Below are positions 22,245 through 29,613 of a stretch of 32,081 bases of DNA, in pieces (the first letter of the stretch is position 1; each line of letters starts with the position of its first letter). The notes beneath the pieces are model-generated. The model saw only the letters and a program-made list of their open reading frames with translations, was not told the origin of the DNA and did no database searches. Origin of the DNA: Pseudomonadales bacterium (GTDB taxonomy: Bacteria > Pseudomonadota > Gammaproteobacteria > Pseudomonadales > Halieaceae); contig JACKNU010000015.1 in the NCBI GenBank assembly GCA_024234675.1, positions 1-32,081 on the forward strand, read 5' to 3'. The translations under genes were made by a program, and so were the position numbers.

Positions 22245-23721
22245 GGCGCCCACCGGAATCAGCCCACCACTGTGTTACTTCCGCCTGCCATTGTTCCAAA
22301 GGCGTGTCGAGCGTCAGGGGCCAGTTGTGCGCCTGCTCGCCGAGATTCTCCAGGTAACGGCGCGCCTGGCGGGGGTCCAGGTCATCCAGCAGACCGCTGT
22401 TGTAGGCGATCAGCCAGGCCAGCAACCGGGTCTCTTCCCGCGGCTGCAGCCGATTCTGCTTGAGCATCTCGCGCAGGATGCTGCCGCGCCGCAGCTTTGC
22501 CTGCATCTTCACCTCGAGCCTGGCGCCGAAGCGGGTGAAGGCCTCCAGCTCCTGGAATTGCAGGTAATCGAGTTTGATATGCGCTGCCTGGCGCTTGATC
22601 GCCGGATGCTGTGCCTTGCCACCGATGCGCGACACGGATTTGCCGACATCGATGGCCGGGCGGATACCGCCGGCGAACAGATTGCGCTCCAGGTAGATCT
22701 GGCCATCAGTAATCGAGATCAGGTTGGTGGGGATGTAGGAAGCGATCTCCCCCTGCTGGGTTTCCACGATGGGCAAGGCAGTCAGACTGCCGCCTCCCTG
22801 CTCCGGTGCCAGGCAGGTGGCCCGCTCCAGCAGCCGCGCGTGCAGGTAGAAGATGTCGCCGGGATAGGCCTCGCGGCCGGGCGGCCGCCTCAGCAACAGG
22901 GAGAGTTCGCGGTAGGCGCGCGCATGCAGGGTCAGGTCATCGTAGATCACCAGGCAGTCGCGACCCTGGCGCATCCAGTATTCGCCTATGGCGCAACCGG
23001 CGTAGGGAGCGAGATATTTCATTCCGGGCAGCGCGCTGCCCCCCGCGACCACCAGGGTGGTGTATTCCAGGGCGCCCTGTTCGCGCAGCACTCCGAGGAT
23101 ATTGATTGCCTCGGAGCGCTTGTGTCCCACCACCACGTAGACGCAGACCACGTTCCTGCCCCGTTGGTTGATGACGGTATCCAGGGCGATGCTGGTGCGT
23201 CCGAGGCCCTCGTCACCGATGATCAACTGGCGCTGCCCCATGCCGATGGGCAGCAGGGTATCGATAAGGCTGATGCCGGTGTAAAGCGGCCGCTTGACGA
23301 AGTCGCGCTCGGTCATAGCGGGAGAGGGTCCCTCGAGGTTGCGACGGCTGGCGCAGGCCGGAGGCGGCAGGCCGTCCAGGGGCTGGCCGAGGGGATCGAT
23401 GACCCGCCCCAGCAGGGCTTCGCCCACGGCGATGCTGACACTGGCATCGCCCAGTCGAACCGAGGTGCCGGCGGTCAGGGCTTCGCTCTCGCTCAGCAGC
23501 ACCGCACCGATCAGGTGCTCGCCCAGGTGGAATACCTGGCCGGTGCTGCCGTCGGCGAAAATGAGTGCCTGGTCCATCGCGGCCGAAGGCAGGCCCTTGA
23601 TCCAGACGATGCCGTCCCCGACGGAGATAACGGTGCCCCGCTCCGAGAGGCGCAGGCCGGCGTGATAACCGTCCAGCCAGCGCTGCTGCCGGTCCAGCAG
23701 CGGGAACAGCTCATCCGCCAT
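22228..23721 (-). CDS. atpA: Alternate F1F0 ATPase, alpha subunit
   Basis: 497 residues from ATG at 23721, with TGAGG upstream, overlapping the b gene by 11 nt. It matches alpha subunits throughout: RGTVISVGDGIVWIKGLP, GEALLGRVIDPLGQPLDG, VKRPLYTGISLIDTLLPIGMGQRQLIIGD, and IPTNLISITDGQIYLERNLFAGGIRPAIDVGKSVSRIGG near the C-terminal third. The P-loop, normally GDRQTGKT in alpha, is GDEGLGRT (residues 169-176), with Arg175 at the Lys position. Alpha sites bind nucleotide without hydrolysing it, so the enzyme may still work, but binding there is probably weakened. It forms the F1 hexamer with beta. Confidence 0.92.
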   Translation of the reverse strand: MADELFPLLDRQQRWLDGYHAGLRLSERGTVISVGDGIVWIKGLPSAAMDQALIFADGSTGQVFHLGEHLIGAVLLSESEALTAGTSVRLGDASVSIAVGEALLGRVIDPLGQPLDGLPPPACASRRNLEGPSPAMTERDFVKRPLYTGISLIDTLLPIGMGQRQLIIGDEGLGRTSIALDTVINQRGRNVVCVYVVVGHKRSEAINILGVLREQGALEYTTLVVAGGSALPGMKYLAPYAGCAIGEYWMRQGRDCLVIYDDLTLHARAYRELSLLLRRPPGREAYPGDIFYLHARLLERATCLAPEQGGGSLTALPIVETQQGEIASYIPTNLISITDGQIYLERNLFAGGIRPAIDVGKSVSRIGGKAQHPAIKRQAAHIKLDYLQFQELEAFTRFGARLEVKMQAKLRRGSILREMLKQNRLQPREETRLLAWLIAYNSGLLDDLDPRQARRYLENLGEQAHNWPLTLDTPLEQWQAEVTQWWADSGGRHEQTA

Positions 23722-24460
23722 GGGCGGCCTCACTGAAAAATTGCAGTTCGTCCTGCAGGTTGGCCTGCAGTATCCAGCCTCCTGCCGACACGCGCAGACC
23801 GGCAACCAGCTTGTCGTCGGTATCAAACTGCCAGTCTCCCTGGCAGGGTCCCAAGGCCTGTTCCAGGGCCTGGCGGATAGCGGCCTGCTGCCCGGCATCC
23901 AGCGGCGCGGCACTGAGTATTTCGACGTTCGGGTTGCTGCCCTGCCAGCCCTCTTGCAGCCTCGCCAGTTCGTTCTGGGGCAGCGCTTGCAGCTGCTCGA
24001 CAAACAGTTGCCGCAGGCGCTGGTCCACTTCCGGGCCCGCCAGCTCCCGCAGCAGGCGCGCTGCGAACGCACCGCCGAGCCGCAATGCCCCTGATTCGGC
24101 CTGGCTGCGCCACATCACTTGCTGTTGCCGGTCAAGCGCCCGGTGCTTCTGGCGCAGCTGTTCCAGCTCTTCGTCGACCTGTCGCAAGCTTTTCTCCCGC
24201 TCCCGGGCGATCTCCTGGGTCAGCCGCTCCATGGCCGCGCGCTTTTGCTGCTCCCATTCGACCAGCCGCGTTTCATATTGCTCCTTGAGGTCCCTGGCCT
24301 GGTCTCGGGTGGTCGCGGCCTGCTGCAGTTCCGCCTGGATTCTTTGTCGCCGTTTGCCGATCACTTCCAGCACGGGCTGGTACAGGAAGCGCTTGAGCAG
24401 CCACACCAGGATCAGGAAATTGATGACTTCCAGCAGGAAGGTGGTCCAGTCGAGTTCCAC
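23711..24460 (-). CDS. atpF: Alternate F1F0 ATPase, long b subunit with delta-like end
   Basis: 249 residues, longer than a standard b subunit (about 156). The N-terminal membrane helix (WTTFLLEVINFLILVWLLKRFLYQPVLEVIGKRRQRIQAEL) continues into a long charged coiled coil to about residue 125. The remaining half (RLGGAFAARLLRELAGPEVDQRLRQLFVEQLQALP, then VEILSAAPLDAGQQAAIRQALEQALG) resembles a delta/OSCP domain. No separate delta gene exists in the operon, so this protein probably serves as both stator stalk and delta, as is known for this ATPase type. Confidence 0.88.
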   Translation of the reverse strand: MELDWTTFLLEVINFLILVWLLKRFLYQPVLEVIGKRRQRIQAELQQAATTRDQARDLKEQYETRLVEWEQQKRAAMERLTQEIAREREKSLRQVDEELEQLRQKHRALDRQQQVMWRSQAESGALRLGGAFAARLLRELAGPEVDQRLRQLFVEQLQALPQNELARLQEGWQGSNPNVEILSAAPLDAGQQAAIRQALEQALGPCQGDWQFDTDDKLVAGLRVSAGGWILQANLQDELQFFSEAAHGG

Positions 24461-24469
24461 GCTGCGCCC

Positions 24470-24736
24470 CTACTTGACCAGGTATTCCAGCAGCGGATTG
24501 CGGAACAGCACGATCAGTACGATCACCAGCACGTAGATGGCCAGCGATTCGATCATCGCCAGGCCGATGAAGAGTGTCCTGGTGATGGATTTCTCCGCCT
24601 CGGGCTGGCGCGCCAGGGCGTCCAGGGCCCGGCTGATGGACCAGCCCATGGCGATAGCCGGGCCGACAACACCGACGCCAATGGCAACCAGGGCCATCAC
24701 TGTCGAGTCCGTGACAAAAGCAACCATCTCGTTCAT
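24470..24736 (-). CDS. atpE: Alternate F1F0 ATPase, c subunit
   Basis: 88 residues, two helices joined by the polar loop LARQPEAEKS. The ion-binding carboxylate is Glu63 in GLAMIESLAIYVLVI. Ser64 and Tyr68 of the sodium-binding pattern are kept. Position 65, usually Thr in sodium-binding N-ATPase rings, is Leu, and the helix-1 ligand, Gln in Ilyobacter and Glu in typical N-ATPases, is Met30 (GPAIAMGWSIS). The ring forms the rotor in the membrane. The 4-nt overlap with atpB (ATGA) shows tight coupling. Confidence 0.92.
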   Translation of the reverse strand: MNEMVAFVTDSTVMALVAIGVGVVGPAIAMGWSISRALDALARQPEAEKSITRTLFIGLAMIESLAIYVLVIVLIVLFRNPLLEYLVK

Positions 24737-25419
24737 TGCACTTCCTTCCGTTGTCGTAGTTGTTGTGACTGCAGGCCGCTGGCGATGTATATCAGCGCCA
24801 GCATGCCGAAAATATAGGCCTGTACCAGTGCCTCCACGATGTGCAGCATGAGGATCGGCACGGGTGCAAGCAGGCCCGCTACCCACAGGATCAGCAGCGC
24901 CGCCATCTCCAGGCTCATGATGTTACCGAACAGGCGTACCGCCAGGGCGACGGTGCGGGTGATTTCGCTGATCAGGTGAAACGGCAGCAGTAGCGGGGTG
25001 GGCTTGAGGTAGTGGCCCAGGTAGTCCCTGAGGCCGTTGGCGCGAACGCCGAACCAGTGCACCGACAGGAACACCAGCAGCGCCAGCGCGCTGGTGGCGG
25101 ACAGGTCACCGGTGGGAGAGTGCAGCCCGGGAACCAACCCGGTCAGGTTGGCCAGTACCAGGTAAATCCACAGGGTGGCAATGAACGGCAATACCTGTCG
25201 CGTCTGCTCGGGGGTGAGTACCTGGCCGATCGCCTCTTCAATCGCGCCCACGATGCCTTCCGCGGCGGTCTGCCAGCCATTCGGCTCAATCCGCAAGGCG
25301 CGTGTCACCGATACACTGAGCAACCACAGCAGCAGCATCACGCCCCAGCTGGTCACCACCGTGGCCGACACCGCCAGCGGGCCGAGGTGAAAGAGCGTCT
25401 CAGCGGCCAGTGGGTTCAT
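24733..25419 (-). CDS. atpB: Alternate F1F0 ATPase, a subunit
   Basis: 228 residues with about five membrane helices. The essential stator arginine is Arg162 in ITRTVALAVRLFGNIMSLEM, followed by the last helix pair (LLILWVAGLLAPVPILMLHIVEALVQAYIFGMLALIYIASG). Earlier motifs such as LPFIATLWIYLVLANLTGLVPGL are typical. It provides the ion half-channels facing the c ring. Its start is one base downstream of the stop of the AtpQ-like gene. Confidence 0.92.
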   Translation of the reverse strand: MNPLAAETLFHLGPLAVSATVVTSWGVMLLLWLLSVSVTRALRIEPNGWQTAAEGIVGAIEEAIGQVLTPEQTRQVLPFIATLWIYLVLANLTGLVPGLHSPTGDLSATSALALLVFLSVHWFGVRANGLRDYLGHYLKPTPLLLPFHLISEITRTVALAVRLFGNIMSLEMAALLILWVAGLLAPVPILMLHIVEALVQAYIFGMLALIYIASGLQSQQLRQRKEVQ

Positions 25420-25420
25420 T

Positions 25421-25699
25421 TCAGTCCTGGCTCCTGATCAGCCAGTAGACGTTGAAGCCGCCGATGACGAGCCCGGCAAACAACAGGCTCAATGTCCAGC
25501 GCATGGAGTAGCCCGCCAGCTTGCCATCCAGCCAGTGGCCGAGGTAGACCCCGGCGATCACGGGCAGGATGAACATCAGTCCCAGACTTCCCAGGTAGAC
25601 GGTCTGGGCCAGCAGCGTAGGGCGGTCGCGCTCGGCACGTTGCATGCGCTGTGCCTGTTGCTCGACCCGCCTGGCGAGCTCGTCGTTGTCGGGCTTCAT
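25421..25699 (-). CDS. atpQ: AtpQ-like (AtpZ/AtpI family) small membrane protein
   Basis: 92 residues from ATG at 25699, overlapping the epsilon gene by 4 nt (ATGA). A charged amphipathic start (DELARRVEQQAQRMQRAERDR) is followed by two helices: LGSLGLMFILPVIAGVYLGHWLDGKL and WTLSLLFAGLVIGGFNVYWLI. The GVYLGHWLD and GGFNVYWL pattern is typical of the AtpZ/AtpI-related family, which occupies the atpQ place in N-ATPase operons. It may help assemble the c ring or stabilise the F0 part. No atpR gene follows it, unlike the usual order. Confidence 0.8.
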   Translation of the reverse strand: MKPDNDELARRVEQQAQRMQRAERDRPTLLAQTVYLGSLGLMFILPVIAGVYLGHWLDGKLAGYSMRWTLSLLFAGLVIGGFNVYWLIRSQD

Positions 25700-26106
25700 G
25701 TTATCGCCTCCTGGTCGCGGCCCAGGCGCCACAGGCGCACCAGCATGGCCCGCTCCATCTGTTCCAGGCTGTGCTTGATCTCCACCAGTTGAGTTTCCTC
25801 CTGCAGCAGTTCGTCGCGCAGGCGCCGGCTGATGCGCGAATAATCGGCATCGCGCAGGTAACGCCGACTGCTGAGCGTCAGTACATCACCTTCAAAATAG
25901 GCCACGGCCTCCGGTAAGGCCAGGTACTCCCGGCGCCCATCCAGGTATCTTACTCGCGCCATGCCGAACACCAGGGACGTGACGAAGCGAGCGTGGCCCC
26001 GCATCAGTCCGAAGCTGCCGCTCGCGTCCTCGCCGACAAACGAGGCCACCTGCTCGAGCCGCTCGGACTGGGTGGCGCCCTGCAACTTGACCAGGAAGCC
26101 GGTCAT
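25696..26106 (-). CDS. atpC: Alternate F1F0 ATPase, epsilon subunit
   Basis: 136 residues from ATG at 26106, overlapping the beta stop by 4 nt (ATGA). The N-terminal beta-sandwich (FLVKLQGATQSERLEQVASFVGEDASGSFGLMRGHARFVTSLVFGMARV) matches epsilon subunits of this ATPase type, and the C-terminal part is helical (ADYSRISRRLRDELLQEETQLVEIKHSLEQMERAMLVRLWRLG). It links the gamma shaft to the c ring. Confidence 0.85.
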   Translation of the reverse strand: MTGFLVKLQGATQSERLEQVASFVGEDASGSFGLMRGHARFVTSLVFGMARVRYLDGRREYLALPEAVAYFEGDVLTLSSRRYLRDADYSRISRRLRDELLQEETQLVEIKHSLEQMERAMLVRLWRLGRDQEAIT

Positions 26107-27488
26107 CGGGTCGGGCGCTCCATGCTGCCGCGCATGTAGCACTCTTCCTCGGGTATATCGTCGTAGTGCCCGGCCAGGAAGGCCTGGCAATCGGCGAGCG
26201 TATCTGCCAGGGACACGCTTGTTCCCTCGATACCGGAGAGGGCGGCGGTGACATAAAAGGGTTGGCTCAGGTAGCGCTGTAGCTTGCGCGCGCGCAGCAC
26301 GACGGTGCGGTCCCGCGGCGACAGCTCCTCCATGCCCAGCATGGTGATGATGTCCTGCAGCTCCCGGTAGCGGGCCAGGTGTTCCCGCACACCCTCCGCG
26401 ATTGCATAGTGGTGACGGCCCACCACGCTGCTTTCCAGCAACTTGCTTCCCGACAGCAGCGGGTCGACCGCGGGGTATATGCCCTCGGCGGCCTGGCTGC
26501 GTGACAGGATTATTGTGGTGTCCAGGTGGCCGAGAATGGTGGTGACCGCGGGGTCCGTCATATCGTCGGCCGGCACGTAGACCGCCTGCACCGAGGTGAT
26601 GGCGCCCCGCTCGGTGGAGTCTATCCTGTCCTCCAACTCGGCCACCTCGGTACCCAGCGTCGGCTGGTAGCCCACGGTGGCCGGCATGCGACCCAGCAGG
26701 CTGGAGATTTCGCTGCCCGCCTGAACGAAGCGAAACACATTGTCGATCAGCAGCAGTACTTCCTTCTGCATGCTGTCGCGCAGGTACTCGGCATAGGTGA
26801 GCGCCGTGTGGCCAATGCGAAACCGCACGCCGGGTGATTCGTCCATCTCCCCGAAGACCAGCATGGCCTGGTCCATCACGCCGGCCTGCCGCAGTTCATG
26901 CCACAGTTCATGCCCTTCGCGGATACGCTCCCCGATGCCGGCGAACACCGAGACGCCCTTGTGGATCGCCGAGACGGCCCGGATGAATTCCATGATCAGT
27001 ACCGTCTTGCCCACCCCGGCGCCGCCGAACAGTCCGGTCTTGCCGCCGCGCACGAAGGGACAGAGCAGGTCGATTACCTTTATACCTACCGGCAGTATCT
27101 CCTGGGCAGCGCGCACCTCATGCAGCGGATGCTTCCACCCGTGGATGCTGTTGATCGCTGTGCTGGCAAAGGGCGGCTGCCCGTCCAGCGGCGCGCCAAA
27201 AATATCCACCACCCTGCCGAGTACTTCCGGCCCCACCGGCACCTGCAGTGGTGCACCGCTGTCGAAGACGGGCAAACCGCGGCTGAGGCGGGCACTGCTG
27301 TGGAGGGTAATGGCGCGCACGTTGTGCTCGTCCAGGTGCTGATGCACCTCAAACAGTACTTTCTCGCTGCCTAGCAGGGTATACAGGGCCCGCCCCAGCG
27401 CCGGCACCTGCTCGCAGCGGATGACTACCACGGGGCCCTGTACCTCGTGGACGTGACCTATCGCCTGCCCGGAATCCAACTTCGCCAC
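26103..27488 (-). CDS. atpD: Alternate F1F0 ATPase, beta subunit
   Basis: 461 residues from GTG at 27488. The catalytic P-loop is GGAGVGKT (155-162), with catalytic Glu-Arg at about 187-188 in FAGIGERIREGHELW and Walker B in EVLLLIDNVFRFVQAG. RMPATVGYQPTLGTEVAELEDRI and VYVPADDMTDPAVTTILGHLDTTIILSR are typical beta motifs. It hydrolyses or makes ATP in the F1 head. As first gene of the operon it heads the N-ATPase order. The start has only a weak ribosome binding site, and I find no clear promoter in the 175 nt upstream. Confidence 0.95.
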   Translation of the reverse strand: MAKLDSGQAIGHVHEVQGPVVVIRCEQVPALGRALYTLLGSEKVLFEVHQHLDEHNVRAITLHSSARLSRGLPVFDSGAPLQVPVGPEVLGRVVDIFGAPLDGQPPFASTAINSIHGWKHPLHEVRAAQEILPVGIKVIDLLCPFVRGGKTGLFGGAGVGKTVLIMEFIRAVSAIHKGVSVFAGIGERIREGHELWHELRQAGVMDQAMLVFGEMDESPGVRFRIGHTALTYAEYLRDSMQKEVLLLIDNVFRFVQAGSEISSLLGRMPATVGYQPTLGTEVAELEDRIDSTERGAITSVQAVYVPADDMTDPAVTTILGHLDTTIILSRSQAAEGIYPAVDPLLSGSKLLESSVVGRHHYAIAEGVREHLARYRELQDIITMLGMEELSPRDRTVVLRARKLQRYLSQPFYVTAALSGIEGTSVSLADTLADCQAFLAGHYDDIPEEECYMRGSMERPTR

Positions 27489-27543
27489 TGGAACGCTCAG
27501 CCTTTGCCGAAAAAACTCCCACCCTTAACTGTAGGCGCTCAGG

Positions 27544-27562
27544 CGGGGGATTGCCCCCCGAA
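27544..27562. other. GC hairpin upstream of the ATPase operon
   Basis: CGGGGG and CCCCCG separated by ATTGC form a strong short hairpin within the 175-nt gap between the beta gene and the PBP7-like gene. It could lie in the operon's leader. There is no T-run on either side. Confidence 0.4.
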
Positions 27563-27663
27563 TGGATCAACTACCTTGCAGAAAAAGCCGGATACTGCCC
27601 ACGCCCCGCCACCGGTTGGCAGTGAAAAGACAGCGGCCAGGCGGCGCCGGGGTGGGATCGCCG

Positions 27664-28500
27664 CTAGCTGCTGGCCAGCATCCACTTGCGCAGACGGTTG
27701 GAGTCGCCGAAGGGGGTGAGCTTGCCGAAGGAGTTGAGCAGGATGATGGACACGTCCTCGCCCTCGATATTGGCCCGCATCACCAGGCAGCGGCCGGCCT
27801 CATTGATGTAGCCGGTCTTGCTGAGCGCAATATCCCAGTTCTCGTTCTTGAGCAGGCGATTGGTGTTGCCGTAGTTCAACGGCCCCTTGCTGGCGTAGGG
27901 TCGCACTGCATGGCGCACGGTGGTGGTGGCCTGGGTGATCAGCGGATAACCACCGGCGGCCGCGACCATTTTCGCCAGGTCGCTGGCGGTGGAGACGTTC
28001 TCTGCCCGCAGGCCCGCCGGATCGGCGAAACTGCTGCTGGCCATGCCCAGCGCCTTGGCCTTGGCGTTCATCTTTGCCACGAAGGCTTCCATGCCGCCGG
28101 GGTAGGTGCGGCCGAGGGCGGTGGCCGCCCGGTTTTCCGAGGACATCAACGCCAGCAGGATCAGTTCCCGCCGGCTGAGGGTGGCGCCCACGCCCAGCCG
28201 CGAGCCGGTCATCCGGATCAGGTCGCGGTCGGCGCTGGTAATCGTCAGCTGCTCATCGAGGTCCAGGCCGGCATCCAGCACCACCATGGCGGTCATCAGC
28301 TTGGTGATGGAGGCGATGGGACGCACTGTATTCACGTCCTTGCCGTAAATAATATTGCCCTGGCTGTCCAGCACGATGGCGGAGGCCGAGCGCAGGTTGG
28401 GGTTGCCGGAGAGGCTGGCATATTTCGAGCTGGCGGCGTGGCTCGCCACAGGCAGCGTTACAGCCAGTACCAGCGCCAGGAAGAGGGCGCGCGTGATCAT
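27664..28500 (-). CDS. pbpG: D-alanyl-D-alanine endopeptidase (PBP7-like)
   Basis: 278 residues from ATG at 28500, with GGGGA upstream. The signal peptide is MITRALFLALVLAVTLPVASHA. Active-site motifs are SxxK (Ser64, Lys67 in IASITKLMTAM), SxN (Ser121-Asn123 in LMSSENR) and KTG (Lys228 in ALSKTGYINEAG). These are the three motifs of serine DD-peptidases. Length and layout fit PBP7, which cuts peptide cross-links in the periplasm and is not essential. An in-frame upstream extension to 28545 lacks a ribosome binding site. Confidence 0.9.
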   Translation of the reverse strand: MITRALFLALVLAVTLPVASHAASSKYASLSGNPNLRSASAIVLDSQGNIIYGKDVNTVRPIASITKLMTAMVVLDAGLDLDEQLTITSADRDLIRMTGSRLGVGATLSRRELILLALMSSENRAATALGRTYPGGMEAFVAKMNAKAKALGMASSSFADPAGLRAENVSTASDLAKMVAAAGGYPLITQATTTVRHAVRPYASKGPLNYGNTNRLLKNENWDIALSKTGYINEAGRCLVMRANIEGEDVSIILLNSFGKLTPFGDSNRLRKWMLASS

Positions 28501-28606
28501 TGAGTGTTCCCCGTTATTACTTTCAGTCCCGTTTGCGACGGCCATGGCCCCGGCCGGTGTCGCAGGTCGCTAGTGTGCCCCAGCGGCACAGAATCTTCCA
28601 GTGGGT

Positions 28607-29611
28607 CTAGCCCGGTTCGCACTCCGCCCCGGCCGACACCCTCAGCAGGCCGCGGAATGCACGGCTGGCAGTGGCGTCGCCGGACAGCACCCGGTACACA
28701 TCCGAGGCGATGGGCATTTCCACGCCGTATTTTTCCGCCAGCGCCATGACTGCCGGGGCGCTCTTGGCGCCCTCGGCCACCATGACCATCTCGGCGACGA
28801 TCTCTTTCATGTCGCGACCCTTACCCAGTTCCACCCCCACGTGCCGGTTGCGGCTCTGGGGGCTGGTGCAGGTGGCGATCATATCGCCCATGCCCGCAAG
28901 GCCCGCAAAAGTTTCAGGTCGTCCTCCCATGGCCACCCCCAGCCGGGTGATCTCGGCCAGGCCGCGGGTGATCAGCGCCGAGCGCGTGTTGTCGCCGGCG
29001 CCCTGGCCGTCGCCCATGCCCACGGCGATGGCGATGATATTTTTAAGTACCCCCCCCAGCTCGCAGCCGATCACGTCGTTGTTGGTGTAAACCCGGAACA
29101 GGCCGCTCTTGAAAACGGCCTGCAGCTCGCGCACGATGATATCGTCCCCCATGGCGATCACGCCCGCCGCCGCCTGTCCCGCCATGATCTCCCGCGCCAG
29201 GTTGGGCCCGGTGAGCACGCCCACCGGATGGCCTGGCATGACTTCGTTGACGATCTCGGTCATGCGCATACTGGTGCTGAGTTCCAGCCCCTTGGTCAGG
29301 CTGATCACGGGAACCCAGGCGCGTATATGCTTACCCACCTCCTCCAGCACAGTGCGAAAATTCTGCGAGGGGATCGCCATCACGATGACGTCGGCATCGC
29401 TGACCGCCTCGGCGATGTCATTGGTGGCCACCAGCTTGTCCGGCAGGATCGCGCCGGGCAGGTAGACTTCGTTGGTGTGGCGGGTATTGATCTCCTCTAC
29501 CGTGGCCGGGTTGCGTGCCCACAGGGTGACCGGGGCGTTGCGGGTGACCAGCGACGCCACGGTGGTACCCCAGGAACCCCCACCGAGCACGGCTATTCTG
29601 AGTTTTGTCAT
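28607..29611 (-). CDS. gpsA: Glycerol-3-phosphate dehydrogenase [NAD(P)+]
   Basis: 334 residues, the usual length. The N-terminal nucleotide-binding motif is LRIAVLGGGSWGTTVASLV, with VIVMAIPSQNFR next. VISLTKGLE, GVLTGPNLAREI and the catalytic Lys in CELGGVLKNIIAIAVGMGDG follow. It reduces dihydroxyacetone phosphate to sn-glycerol 3-phosphate for phospholipid synthesis. The ATG lies 2 nt after the plsB stop, and its ribosome binding site (AGGAGA) is inside the end of plsB, so the two genes are coupled: GpsA makes the substrate of PlsB. Confidence 0.96.
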   Translation of the reverse strand: MTKLRIAVLGGGSWGTTVASLVTRNAPVTLWARNPATVEEINTRHTNEVYLPGAILPDKLVATNDIAEAVSDADVIVMAIPSQNFRTVLEEVGKHIRAWVPVISLTKGLELSTSMRMTEIVNEVMPGHPVGVLTGPNLAREIMAGQAAAGVIAMGDDIIVRELQAVFKSGLFRVYTNNDVIGCELGGVLKNIIAIAVGMGDGQGAGDNTRSALITRGLAEITRLGVAMGGRPETFAGLAGMGDMIATCTSPQSRNRHVGVELGKGRDMKEIVAEMVMVAEGAKSAPAVMALAEKYGVEMPIASDVYRVLSGDATASRAFRGLLRVSAGAECEPG

Positions 29612-29613
29612 TA

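Noticed and set aside
22144..23736. Plus-strand open frame opposite the alpha ATPase gene
   Set aside because: It is antisense to atpA, with a translation that shows no recognisable domain.
27590..27640. Terminator after the PBP7-like gene
   Set aside because: ACTGCC/GGCAGT can pair, but with a long loop and without a directly following T-run.
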